64,000 bases of DNA from an uncultured Desulfatiglans sp. (GTDB lineage Bacteria; Desulfobacterota; DSM-4660; Desulfatiglandales; Desulfatiglandaceae), in assembly GCA_900498135.1 (NCBI GenBank), contig LR026961.1, positions 1,180,520 to 1,244,519 on the forward strand, read 5' to 3'. Both the position numbers and the translations under genes were made by a program. The notes below the pieces were generated by a model that did not search any database, had not been told where the DNA came from, and saw only the letters and a list, made by a program, of their open reading frames with translations. Of this stretch, positions 20,401-28,521 are shown in pieces. Numbering within the stretch: the stretch's first letter is position 1; each line of letters starts with the position of its first letter.

Positions 20401-20518
20401 CAAACGGGGCGCTCCCCATGACCTTGTCCAGCAGGCGCACCCAGACCACCTGGTAGATCAGGCCGGCCAGGCCCGAAAAGAAAAAGCAGGCAAGCGTGAG
20501 AATCGAGATCTTCATCAT
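17471..20518 (-). CDS. Fused MFS-like membrane / spermidine synthase-like / TPR protein
   Basis: A 1015-residue protein. The N-terminal half (about 1-490) is hydrophobic with many transmembrane helices and opens FFFSGLAGLIYQVVWVRLL, typical of membrane-fused spermidine synthase homologues. A Rossmann methyltransferase/aminopropyltransferase fold follows (about 560-760, with ISEPSNPWMAGLANLYTREFF). The C-terminus has about three TPR repeats (about 890-1010). The enzymatic role is unproven: members of this group often lack aminopropyltransferase activity. The start ATG ATG directly follows the U-run of the preceding porin terminator; GAGG in the hairpin's 3' arm, 7 nt upstream, is the only Shine-Dalgarno candidate. 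Confidence 0.85.
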   Translation of the reverse strand: MMKISILTLACFFFSGLAGLIYQVVWVRLLDKVMGSAPFAVATVLTVFMGGLALGSHWAGRLIDRGIDRRRLLLLYGKLEGLIGLYGLLIPLLLVMLKPLYAAAYRSLFDSFWPYTAIAFLGCALILIIPTAFMGATLPILCRFYVEALDHLGKRTGSLYGLNTVGAAAGAFLTGFYLIEAFGLWGSVGVAAGLNGLVAVACFAAGRRNGPLEEKRGRAVKRAEARVKSPAAVEGAPVWPLWIFGVSGFCAMAYEVFWTRLIGLLLGPTPYSFALVVGTFIVGLAVGALVFGWVADRSGGAGWLLGTQAAAALSALFVSHLLGNSQVFFAKLIYTLKDDFGAMIWSQSVLLFALMLGPTVLWGAAFPLVNRLTARSVETVGGSVGKAYAFNTVGAILGSLCAGFVLLPFLGKAAAIRSIAGLQLGVALVSWIVWSIADGRNSRGFAVGAGLAGAGLSVFVLWHVPSWERQLLSYGRYHNFGAVAADLVRSGWLDALLRGGQLLARHEKGREVVFFEDGPGGFTTVERMVDSLGVERFTLLNSGKPDASSHGDRSTQTLLAHVPLLFHPGARTVMVLGLASGMTAGEVLHYPVERVDVLEINPAVIEAARYFEPWNNGCLEDPRCRLIVQDGRNHLALTDECYDVIISEPSNPWMAGLANLYTREFFSLVSECLRDNGIFVQWIHSYEMDWDSFAMVGRTFAAVFPEGVLFTTLTGGGDYLLVGAKGRAVLDFETAEGNLRFAARSKNMVLPDARVLFNLVVADDIQTLFGTGPLHTDNRPLLEFAAPRVLHVSDTGIEERIAARGTLSSRTRAVLTGRHPTRAVLDLIEFGASVGNPLFGVVDPGAMAESDRGRYAGILDAYCEREAVGDYSELPEGLYRQRCAERQAALIRAHLQASPGDAGAWYSLGLALGVTGDSEGEVAAFEEAVSLDPLHAKAWNNLGIAYMRNGVMDEAESAFLRSVRVAPTHAHAYFNLAQVQLEKQDFKEAERYLEEGLKQEEHPRARALLQQIRAR

Positions 20519-20553
20519 AAAAAAACCTCGAAGGGCCGGAGCCCTTCGAGGTT
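20519..20553 (-). terminator. Rho-independent terminator of the porin-like gene
   Basis: A perfect stem AACCTCGAAGGGC / GCCCTTCGAGGTT with a 4-nt loop is followed on the minus strand by seven T residues (20525-20519). The T-run is immediately followed by the ATG of the next gene (20518). The 3' arm contains GAGG at Shine-Dalgarno distance from that ATG, so the same hairpin could hide the next gene's ribosome binding site. Confidence 0.85.
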
Positions 20554-20571
20554 GAAAGCCGTCCTAGATGG

Positions 20572-21915
20572 TTACCACTGGATGACCAGCATATGCCGCA
20601 TACCGTAAGGATCGTTGGTCAGATCCCTGCCAAAGGCACCCGTGGTCACATCTTCGAAATAATCGCCGGCCTGCAGATAGGCCAGGTCGACCACGTACTT
20701 CAGGTTGTCCATGAGCTTCCATTCGAAGTTCAGGTCGAACTCCATGCCGAGCTGATCGTCCACGCCGGCCCACTCCATTTCGGCTGCCTGGAGATAACCG
20801 ATGACGCCCGTCAGCTTCATGGTCTCGCTGATCTTGTAAGAACCCTTCACGTAAATGGACTCATATCCGCTCGCGCCCACGCTGCCGTTCGGCACGCCCA
20901 TCGTATCCCACAGGAGGCCGACATCTTCGCTGAAGAACAGGAAATACGGCTGGAACTCGGGGCCGACCGACCAGATGGAGTCGTTGTCAGTGCCGCTGAC
21001 GGCATCTTCGCCCTGCAGATAGAAGAGACCGAGGCCCATGGTGAAGGGGCCCATCGCATAGGTGCCTTCGATCCAGCCGGAGAACTGATCGCCTTCCCTG
21101 CCTGTCACATCCCAGTCGCGCTTGCGCCAGTTGATCTCGGCATCCACCATGAATGGGCCGGAGGTGTAGGTGAGTTGGTTGCAGGTGAGGAAATCATACC
21201 CCTCGAGGGGCTGGAACTGGATGTAATAGAGGAGGGGTTTGAAGACAAAGCTCTTCGAGAAGGGGATTACCGAACCCACAAAGTAGGCGTTGATGTCATC
21301 GTAGCTCTTGGTCCAGACATCGTTCGGGAGCGGGTTGAGGGTCAGGGACCGATAGTTGGCACCGACAAAACCGCCGTCACCTTCATTCAGCTTCTCGAGA
21401 CCGGCTGCCAGCACGATGTTGCTGTTGGGGAGCTTGCCGACCCACTTGACACGGTCACGGTTGCTGTCCCAGTCCTGGAACCAGGTACCCCAGGCGCCAC
21501 CGGACTGGCGACCGACGTAGAGATGCCCGCCCAGCAGCGGGAAGGACAGGTACAGCCTCTCCCACCAGAAATTGTTGTTCTTGGCGCGGTAATTGACACG
21601 GTCATCCGTCTTGGTGATGTCATCGCCGAGGCCCGTGCCCATGCTGCCTTCCCAAAACCTCTCCATGATGGTCACACGGCCGTGGATCCGGACCTTGTCG
21701 TTGATGTGGAGAACGGGATCGATCACCATCTTCTGCTTGTAGTAGGCATTCGTGGAGTCCGCCTCGAAGGTGGGGTCGTTCACGATGTTTTCCTTGACCA
21801 TGATCCCCCTGACATCCATGTAGCCGGTCGTCGTCAGCTTGACCTCGGCCATGGCAGGCACCGCCAATACGAAGGCGATGGCCAGGGCCATCACGCCCAA
21901 AAGCACTTTTTTCAT
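20572..21915 (-). CDS. Outer-membrane porin-like beta-barrel protein
   Basis: A 447-residue exported protein. A clear signal peptide (KK, hydrophobic core, AMA cleavage site near residue 22) is followed by a Tyr/Trp/Gly-rich mature part with alternating short strands. It ends in HMLVIQW, with a terminal aromatic residue as in outer-membrane barrels. It is probably a general porin or substrate channel; the substrate is unknown. ATG 21915 has AGGAGG 8 nt upstream. A GTG directly before it is also in frame but less likely. It has its own promoter and a strong terminator, suggesting an abundant monocistronic product. Confidence 0.8.
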   Translation of the reverse strand: MKKVLLGVMALAIAFVLAVPAMAEVKLTTTGYMDVRGIMVKENIVNDPTFEADSTNAYYKQKMVIDPVLHINDKVRIHGRVTIMERFWEGSMGTGLGDDITKTDDRVNYRAKNNNFWWERLYLSFPLLGGHLYVGRQSGGAWGTWFQDWDSNRDRVKWVGKLPNSNIVLAAGLEKLNEGDGGFVGANYRSLTLNPLPNDVWTKSYDDINAYFVGSVIPFSKSFVFKPLLYYIQFQPLEGYDFLTCNQLTYTSGPFMVDAEINWRKRDWDVTGREGDQFSGWIEGTYAMGPFTMGLGLFYLQGEDAVSGTDNDSIWSVGPEFQPYFLFFSEDVGLLWDTMGVPNGSVGASGYESIYVKGSYKISETMKLTGVIGYLQAAEMEWAGVDDQLGMEFDLNFEWKLMDNLKYVVDLAYLQAGDYFEDVTTGAFGRDLTNDPYGMRHMLVIQW

Positions 21916-22076
21916 CACTCTTTCCTCCTAAGGAATGGTTGAATTCTTACTTCATCCTCACCCAAAAATGAAGCATTCAAAGGCTGTACTCAGCACCACC
22001 TCCTTTCCAGAATCGCCCCGCTTTCGGCTAAGGGCCCGATATTTCCTGACAAAACTCTAGACATAATAGTTGCGTT

Positions 22077-22105
22077 TTTTTAACATCTTGGCAAGTGCTT
22101 GTCAA
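22077..22105 (-). promoter_or_regulatory. Possible promoter for the porin-like gene
   Basis: Minus strand: -35 TTGACA (22105-22100), 17-nt spacer, -10 TAAAAA (22082-22077). The -10 is weak; an alternative -10, TATTAT, lies at 22068-22063 but without a good -35. The untranslated leader would be about 160 nt. Confidence 0.4.
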
Positions 22106-22130
22106 GCATAAATTGGCTTACGCACGGAAA

Positions 22131-23822
22131 CTACCTGGAGCCGCCTGCGCCTGCCTCCGCAGGGAGCTGCAGTTCATAACTGACCACCATGCTCCGGCCG
22201 TTGGTCACCATTGACACCTTCCGGTCCTCCAGCAGTCCGACGACCAGATCCGGCCGGCTGTCGTTGTCGAGGTCCTTGATCTGATAGTCCGACACAGCGC
22301 CGCTCAGTTTGCGCGATTCCCAGACAGGTTCGAGCGCGAGGCCGTTCCAAAGCAGGGCCGCGATCCGGCCGTCCTTGAAGGCCTTCAACCGCTCCGTCCA
22401 GCCGCCGGTCATCGATTTGTTGCGATTGATGATGACCTCGTTCCGCCCGTCGCCGTCGAGGTCTTCGATCAGGATCCGGGCGGGGATGTAAAGGAAGGCG
22501 GTCTTCATGGCGCTCGCCGCCGTCTCCCGGGTCGCATCGGGCTCGGGATTGGTCACGATGTAATTGAGGCTCCCTCCATACAGGTCACTGGATTTGTAAA
22601 GCAATCCCCCCGAAAGATCCTTGAGGTGGAGTTGATAGTCCCGGTCGATCATCACCACTTCGGCCGCCTGGTCCCCGTCCAGATCCCCGACGGCAAAGTT
22701 GTAGATGTACACATCTTTTTGATCGATCAGGGGGGTTTCCTCAGACGCGGAGTAACGGCCGTCCTTCCAGCTGAGCGCAAACACCCCAGGCTCGAAATAG
22801 TCCCGGATCAGGGCGGTGTAGCCGCCCGCCGGACCCATCGACTTTTTCTGGCCAACCAGAATTTTCCCCCTGCCGGGCCAGGACATGACCCTGAACAGCC
22901 AGGGGGAATTTTCCACGATCGGCTTCAGGCCGCCCGGGCCCAATTCGAGCACCATGGACGTTACATTCAAGCCGCTCACCCTGCTGGCGAATATCTCGGC
23001 ACGGCCGTTCCCATTGATGTCCGCCACGTCCACCGCGACGAACCGGTTCTTGTCGGCGGAGGTGTGTGAACCCAGCCGGCGCATGGCGCCGTTTTCCCAG
23101 CGGTAGGCCACCACATCGATCCCTTCGATCAGCACGAACTCATTCTTGCCGTCCCCGTCGAGGTCTCCGATATCGAGCCCGCGCAGTTCCGTATTGAGAA
23201 TCTTGCTTTTCCAAAAGGATTGCTGCATGGCATCCGCCTGCTGGAGCTGCTGAAAATTCGGGTTCAAAGGGGAAACCCCCGGACCGGTTCCGGCAGCCGG
23301 CGGCGCATAGGCGGTCTGAACCTCGGGCACGCGGCCGAAGATCTGAGCGTTGACTTTCTGCGCAAAGCGGTCGATCTCCGGGATCACGGTCTCCATCCCC
23401 TGGGTCTGAACGTAAACGGTTACCGGGGCCTCCTGTTTCGTCAGGCTCGCCATCGTAGCATCCATGCTCACACTTTCCCCGAAGACCGTCAGACTGCCGA
23501 AAAGCACATAATCGGCACCCAGTTTTCGCCCCAGGGCACCGGCCGTCTCGACGTTCAGGGGTCCTTTCTCCTCCGCGACGGCCTCCCGGATCACCCCTTT
23601 GTCGATGACCTCGACCCGGTCCTTCCAGTAAAGGCGTGAAGCGAGCATGTCCTGAATGCCCTCCCGGAGGAATCCGAGATCCCGTTCCGCATTGATCGTG
23701 AAGGGGAGAACAGCGATCTTCACCGGCTGTTCGGCGGCCAAGGGGCCCGAGGGTCCGGGCATCAGAGCGAATACGGCCGCCGCAACGGCCGAAAAAATGA
23801 ATGTCGACAAAACGCGCTTCAT
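22131..23822 (-). CDS. Secreted TolB/FlgO-like plus FG-GAP (VCBS) repeat protein
   Basis: A 563-residue protein with an N-terminal signal peptide (MKRVLSTF, hydrophobic core, Ala-rich end). Residues about 35-170 (KIAVLPFTINAERDLGFLREG, GADYVLFGSLTV) resemble the TolB N-terminal/FlgO-like domain of periplasmic or lipoprotein families. The rest carries five calcium-loop-like FG-GAP motifs (DLDGDGKNE, DINGNGRAE, DLDGDQAAE, DLDGDGRNE, DLDNDSRPD), suggesting a beta-propeller. ATG 23822 has GGAGAGG upstream; the frame is open to 23852. Function unknown; the periplasm or outer membrane is likely. Confidence 0.75.
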   Translation of the reverse strand: MKRVLSTFIFSAVAAAVFALMPGPSGPLAAEQPVKIAVLPFTINAERDLGFLREGIQDMLASRLYWKDRVEVIDKGVIREAVAEEKGPLNVETAGALGRKLGADYVLFGSLTVFGESVSMDATMASLTKQEAPVTVYVQTQGMETVIPEIDRFAQKVNAQIFGRVPEVQTAYAPPAAGTGPGVSPLNPNFQQLQQADAMQQSFWKSKILNTELRGLDIGDLDGDGKNEFVLIEGIDVVAYRWENGAMRRLGSHTSADKNRFVAVDVADINGNGRAEIFASRVSGLNVTSMVLELGPGGLKPIVENSPWLFRVMSWPGRGKILVGQKKSMGPAGGYTALIRDYFEPGVFALSWKDGRYSASEETPLIDQKDVYIYNFAVGDLDGDQAAEVVMIDRDYQLHLKDLSGGLLYKSSDLYGGSLNYIVTNPEPDATRETAASAMKTAFLYIPARILIEDLDGDGRNEVIINRNKSMTGGWTERLKAFKDGRIAALLWNGLALEPVWESRKLSGAVSDYQIKDLDNDSRPDLVVGLLEDRKVSMVTNGRSMVVSYELQLPAEAGAGGSR

Positions 23823-23924
23823 AGAACCAACCTCTCCTGGAAAGCGTTTCAAATCACTTCGTCAATAGCACCCACCCAACACGCGGGTCAACCTCAAAGA
23901 TCGGTAGCCCTGGGAATCCCTGCC

Positions 23925-25031
23925 TCAATCCTCCCTCTTCCCGGCGATGAAATCCTCGGTCATCTGCCAGGCCTCTTCATCGGTGTATTGCCTCGCGGGA
24001 TGCTTCATGAAATAAGCGGAAGGAGAATAGAGAATCCCGCCCTTTCCGCGCTCGAGCGCCAGCTTGCAGCAGCGGATCGCATCGATGACCACCCCGCCGG
24101 AGTTGGGTGAATCTTCGACCGAGAGCCGCAGTTCGAGATTCATCGGCACATCGCCGAAGAGCTTCCCTTCCATCCGGATGAAACAGACCTTGTTGTCCTT
24201 CTGCCAGGCCACCCAGTCGCTGGGCCCGATATGAATCTGCTCGTCCTCCAAACGGTTCGCCCCCAGCTGCGATTGCACCGCCTCGGTCTTCGACTCCCGC
24301 TTCGAGGCAAGGCGGCTCCGGTCGAGCATGTTGAGGAAGTCCGTGTTCCCGCCCGTATTCAGCTGATAGGTGCGCTCGAGCTTGACTCCCCGGTTGGCGA
24401 AGAGATGGGTCAGCACGCGGTGCACAATCGTCGCCCCCAGCTGGGACTTGATGTCATCCCCGATCACCGGGACACCCCTGGCCGCGAAACGCTCCCCCCA
24501 AACCGGATCACTGGCGATGAACACCGGCATATTGTTGATGAGACCGATCCCCGCCTCCAGCGCGCACTCGGCATAGAACCTTGCCGCCTGCTCGGAGCCG
24601 ACCGGCATGTAATTCAACAGCATGTGGGCCCCGGATTCCTCGAGGACGGAGACCACCTCGTCCTTGTCCGGCTCTTTCTCCTTTGCGGGTACGAAGCGAA
24701 ACCGCTCATCATAGCGGCTCAGGTGAGCGGCGCAGCCGTCCAGCACACGCCCCATCCGGACCTTGACCCCCGTGGGCGCAATATTTCCTTCTATCGTGCG
24801 CGTGCAGTTGGGCAATTCGAAGATCGCGGATGAGACATCCTTGCCGACCTTTCTTGCATCGATGTCGAAGGCCGCCGCCACTTCGATGTCTCCGGGACGA
24901 TAATCACCGATCTTCCAGTGCATGAAACCGATGGCTTCATGCTCCTCCTTCCGACGATAATATTCGATCCCCTGGATCAAAGAGCTTGCACAATTCCCCA
25001 AACCGGCAATGGCAATCCTGATCCTGTCCAT
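23925..25031 (-). CDS. ino1: Inositol-3-phosphate synthase family protein
   Basis: A 368-residue protein. The N-terminal NAD-binding motif AIAGLGNCASSLIQG and the later LNTGGNTDFLNML, DDIKSQLGATIVHR and IGPSDWV blocks match the myo-inositol-1-phosphate synthase family (actinobacterial/archaeal-like short form, about 360-390 residues). The reaction would be glucose 6-phosphate to inositol 3-phosphate, NAD-dependent. In an anaerobe this could supply inositol phospholipids or a compatible solute. GGGAGG lies upstream of the ATG. The YcaO-TPR gene is 120 bp upstream. Confidence 0.88.
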   Translation of the reverse strand: MDRIRIAIAGLGNCASSLIQGIEYYRRKEEHEAIGFMHWKIGDYRPGDIEVAAAFDIDARKVGKDVSSAIFELPNCTRTIEGNIAPTGVKVRMGRVLDGCAAHLSRYDERFRFVPAKEKEPDKDEVVSVLEESGAHMLLNYMPVGSEQAARFYAECALEAGIGLINNMPVFIASDPVWGERFAARGVPVIGDDIKSQLGATIVHRVLTHLFANRGVKLERTYQLNTGGNTDFLNMLDRSRLASKRESKTEAVQSQLGANRLEDEQIHIGPSDWVAWQKDNKVCFIRMEGKLFGDVPMNLELRLSVEDSPNSGGVVIDAIRCCKLALERGKGGILYSPSAYFMKHPARQYTDEEAWQMTEDFIAGKRED

Positions 25032-25152
25032 GTCAGCTCAATCCTCCCTCGTTTCCATCCGATCATCTCAGGTACTCACGCCGCAGACTCGCCATGCCAT
25101 CGGGGCGCAGGCCCCGGTCTTCAATGCGTCCGCACGCGGTCAGGCCGCCAAC

Positions 25153-26922
25153 TCACCCTCCGTGGCCGTTTGGAACGCTGCCTCCGCCGGTCTTTCCCCT
25201 TGTCAGTCGATCGAGGTTCTCTCTAGCGAATCCTATTCCCGGATCGATCTCCAATGCAAGCCGATAATAATGGATGGCCCGTTCCCGATCTCCCATATCG
25301 CGGTAATTGGATGCGATATTCGCATAGTCGATCGCCGAGGACGGATCCAGCTCGATAGACCGCTCGAAACACGCAATAGCCTTTTCGTGCTCCTGAAGCT
25401 TGAAATGGCAAAATCCCATCAGGTTGAACACATCCGTCCTTTCGGGATCATACCCTTCCGCTCGCCGGGCGGCCGCGATCGACTCGCTGTACCGGCCCAG
25501 TTCCTTGAGACATACCGCCGCATATACCAGGATGGTGGGAATATCCTCCTCCTTGGGATCCAGGCTCGATGCCCGCTCGAAGGCCTCGAGGGCCTCGGAA
25601 TGACGACCGGATTCGAGGTACGCCATGCCCTTGTAAAAGTGGATGTAATATCGACCGGGAAGCGCCTTCTCCATTCGATCGAGCCCCTCCAGGACCCGGA
25701 ACGGATCTCCCTTTTCGGCCATGATTTTGGCCGTAAACATCCCGACACTGGTCCCCGCCGCACGCTCCCTGAAGTGGGCGCCCGGGATGATCGTATAGAA
25801 AGCGGGCACACCCAGCCGGGGATGGGTGACATCGATCACGAGCACCTCCATCCCCCTGCCGGCCAGGGCGTCCACGCAGTTTTCGACCTCCACACGAATA
25901 TTGGCGTCCGAAAGATTCGGCAAATCACCCAGTCCGACCGCTACCCCTGGCTTGCGGATGAAGGCCGCCTCATCGAGCGTCCCGAACTTCGGCAACCCGC
26001 TCGCGACATAGTTCGAGCCGGTGTCGAAATCCCCGCCGAGCTGTGCCACCTCCGTCAGAGCCCGGCTGAGGGCCTTTTCCGGGTCGGGGGTGGTTCCCGC
26101 CGTCCAGACGATTTCACTCCTGCGGGGGAAGGTCGCCGGGTCATACGCCAGGACCCCCACCGTCGGGATACCCGTATCTAGGGAAAAATCGGACGCAACC
26201 AGTTCGATCCCGGCGGCACGGTATTTCGCAAGCATTTCTCTCACCAGCGGATCTCGCGCCGTATCGAGGTCGATCGCCGGAACCCTGAGCCTTCCTCTGC
26301 TCACGAGGCTCGAGACATGCCGCTCGACCACCTCGCACAAACCCTGGAGCAGGGCCTCTTCGACACAGTTGCCCGCAGAAGGTCCGTTGAACTCGTTGAT
26401 CGCGAAAAACCAGTCGAAGGGGATCAGCACCGCTTCTTTCCGCGTGAGATTGTACCCCCACGTCCACCTGAGAGAGAGCCGCGCGAAGATCTCCAGGGCC
26501 TTGTCCACATCCTCCGAGGTGTCGTGCACGGAGCGGGCGATCATCGCGAGCGGGACGGCGCGTTCTTTCAGATTCTCCCAGCAATCCACCACAAAATGGG
26601 CCTCGTCCCGGCAGAAACTGAAGAAGCTGAAACGCTCGGCCAGTTCCATCACAGCGCTCGCCTCTGCCTGCGCAGGTGTTCCGCCCTTGCCCATCTGTTT
26701 GCGCGTGCCGGTCACCGCCTCGGCATCCTGGCCGCAGACGCTGAAGTAAACCGGTATCCCGATGCGGCCGTTATCGATCCGGACCGTTTCGGCCAGGATG
26801 TCCAGATCGAGAGAGGCAAGCTTGCGTTTGAAACGGGCTACGGTTTCTTCCGGTGTCAGGACCTTGTCCTGGTCCAGCGTGAAATGCTTGTAGGCATCCT
26901 TTAAACTTATCGTGTAGGGCAT
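25153..26922 (-). CDS. YcaO-domain protein with C-terminal TPR repeats
   Basis: A 589-residue fusion. Residues about 60-400 form a YcaO domain: the ATP-binding stretch has KGGTPAQAEASAVMELAER with conserved Glu residues, and VEEALLQGLCEVVERH carries another. YcaO enzymes activate amide carbonyls with ATP, for azoline or thioamide formation or other modifications. Residues about 430-570 are three or four TPR repeats. No precursor peptide, dehydrogenase or TfuA gene is adjacent, so the target is unknown and may be a protein recruited by the TPRs. AGGAGG precedes the ATG. Confidence 0.85.
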   Translation of the reverse strand: MPYTISLKDAYKHFTLDQDKVLTPEETVARFKRKLASLDLDILAETVRIDNGRIGIPVYFSVCGQDAEAVTGTRKQMGKGGTPAQAEASAVMELAERFSFFSFCRDEAHFVVDCWENLKERAVPLAMIARSVHDTSEDVDKALEIFARLSLRWTWGYNLTRKEAVLIPFDWFFAINEFNGPSAGNCVEEALLQGLCEVVERHVSSLVSRGRLRVPAIDLDTARDPLVREMLAKYRAAGIELVASDFSLDTGIPTVGVLAYDPATFPRRSEIVWTAGTTPDPEKALSRALTEVAQLGGDFDTGSNYVASGLPKFGTLDEAAFIRKPGVAVGLGDLPNLSDANIRVEVENCVDALAGRGMEVLVIDVTHPRLGVPAFYTIIPGAHFRERAAGTSVGMFTAKIMAEKGDPFRVLEGLDRMEKALPGRYYIHFYKGMAYLESGRHSEALEAFERASSLDPKEEDIPTILVYAAVCLKELGRYSESIAAARRAEGYDPERTDVFNLMGFCHFKLQEHEKAIACFERSIELDPSSAIDYANIASNYRDMGDRERAIHYYRLALEIDPGIGFARENLDRLTRGKTGGGSVPNGHGG

Positions 26923-27165
26923 CGGCCTCCTATTCAGCTCACCTCTCCGAAATGGGCGCTTCCGCCGATCGCAGCCGCGATCTTTCGCCTATAGCGCTGA
27001 GGCATCGCCGGCGCGGCCCCGTGGAAATCGAGGGCGGCGGCTGGTCGGACGCACCTGTCCCTGCAGGATGCCTCCGGCGGCGCAAAAGCGGGGCGGGTCT
27101 GTTCCTGAACGAGAAGCAGTATAATGCCGGAAGGCAGCCTTGTCCATCTTCGGGAGCGACCCGCA

Positions 27166-27984
27166 TCAGTCGACCGGCCGATTCACCTTCCCGGGCAGGT
27201 ACCCTTCGAGATCGATCGAGATGTGGGTGAACCCGAGCGACCGGAAGTGCTCCACCAGCCCTGCACGGAGGCCCGGATCCAGGAACCGGTGCAGATCCTC
27301 CGGCGCCGCTTCGATCCGGGCGACCCCCACGCTGCTTCTGACACGGATCCCTGAAAAGCCCCGATCATCCAGATAGGCCTCCGCCTGCTCCACCTGTCTC
27401 AAGCCGCGTTCCGTCAGGGGCTCCCCATAGGGAATCCGGGTGGCCAGACAGGCCATGGCGGGTCTCCGCCAATTCGGAAGGCCCATACGGCCCGCCAACG
27501 CACGGATTTCCGCCTTCCCGAACCCTGCCGTCATCAGGGGCGAAAGGATTCCCTCCTCCTCCGCAGCTCGAAATCCGGGACGGAAGTCCGACAGGTCGTC
27601 CCGGTTCGCCCCGTGGGCCACGTGGGCAAGGCCGGCTTCTTCGGCGATCTCTCGAATCCGTTTGAAAAGAAGACGCTTACAGTGATAACACCGGTCGCGA
27701 TCATTGACCCTGAAGGCCTTCAGATCCATTTCCCGAGGATCGAAAACCCGTTGCGGCATCCCCAGGCGGCCCGCCATCTCCGCCGCATAGACTGTTTCTC
27801 CGCTTGAACGAATGGAGGATGCAGCCGTGGCAGCCAGCACCCGGTCCTTTCCAAGGGCGGCCTTACCGGCAGCCAGGAGCAGAGTGCTGTCCACCCCCCC
27901 GGAAAAGGCGACAACAAGAGAATCCAGCCGTTTCAGGGCGTCCAGCAGGGCCGAGAATTTATCTTCGGCCGGGATCTTGTCCAT
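27166..27984 (-). CDS. larE: ATP-dependent sulfur transferase LarE
   Basis: About 272 residues. The PP-loop AFSGGVDS near the N-terminus binds ATP for adenylation. LarE incorporates sulfur into the nickel-pincer nucleotide cofactor of lactate racemase and relatives. Three cysteines stand out: CYHC (two) and the Cys in RPAMACLATRIPYG, which aligns with the sacrificial cysteine of the Lactobacillus enzyme. The three-cysteine set suggests the [4Fe-4S] form described for some LarE proteins rather than the sacrificial form (inference). No larA, larB or larC is in the window. ATG 27984 is preferred over 28005; neither has a clear Shine-Dalgarno. Confidence 0.88.
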   Translation of the reverse strand: MDKIPAEDKFSALLDALKRLDSLVVAFSGGVDSTLLLAAGKAALGKDRVLAATAASSIRSSGETVYAAEMAGRLGMPQRVFDPREMDLKAFRVNDRDRCYHCKRLLFKRIREIAEEAGLAHVAHGANRDDLSDFRPGFRAAEEEGILSPLMTAGFGKAEIRALAGRMGLPNWRRPAMACLATRIPYGEPLTERGLRQVEQAEAYLDDRGFSGIRVRSSVGVARIEAAPEDLHRFLDPGLRAGLVEHFRSLGFTHISIDLEGYLPGKVNRPVD

Positions 27985-28420
27985 GTCCGGAGTCCGGCTC
28001 TTCATCGAGCGCTACCAGCAGATCTTCCACCTGCAAGACAAAATGTCGGGGCTGCCATTCCGTGACAAGAAACATCCTCCCCTCCAGCCTGGCAGCCTCC
28101 GAGGCAGCCCTGGCGGAAGGGGCCTCCCCCGGAGCGTCCCCTTCGGACGCCGTTTCAGCTGCGGGCGCAGCGGCTTCGTCGTCCGGCTCATCCTTTTCCT
28201 GCGGCTCCCAGGCAAACGCGACCCGCAAAGGGCAGCCCTTCTCATCCACACACGACGCGCCCGGGTGAATCCGATACACCATCCCGTTGAACAGCCGGTA
28301 GGCTATCACCACGGGGAAGCTGACCCCGTCGGATTCCCCGCTCCCCTGAACGTCCTGGACGTCGATCATCAGCAACAAAGAGACCGCGTCGCTCAAAGGC
28401 CGCACTTTCTCCGATTCCAA
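27959..28420 (-). CDS. Hypothetical protein overlapping larE
   Basis: I do not recognise this protein. The supported part begins near the TTG at 28420 or GTG at 28405 and reads through SDAVSLLLMIDVQDVQG, FPVVIAYRLFNGMVYRIHPG, then an acidic Ala/Glu/Pro linker and GRMFLVTEWQPRHFVLQVEDLL. The hydrophobic/charged pattern looks like folded protein on both sides of the linker. It overlaps the larE start by about 26 bp, as coupled genes do. The frame stays open to 28609, but that part would overlap the preceding gene. The start is uncertain and the gene could be spurious. Confidence 0.45.
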   Translation of the reverse strand: MESEKVRPLSDAVSLLLMIDVQDVQGSGESDGVSFPVVIAYRLFNGMVYRIHPGASCVDEKGCPLRVAFAWEPQEKDEPDDEAAAPAAETASEGDAPGEAPSARAASEAARLEGRMFLVTEWQPRHFVLQVEDLLVALDEEPDSGHGQDPGRR

Positions 28421-28521
28421 AAACGAAAACCTTCGGGAGGGTTTCCGGCGTGAAGGATTCTCCCGGCGGGCAGGCAAATCGCTATCTGGCTGAAGGCCCG
28501 GGGCCCCTTCGAAGAATCCTA

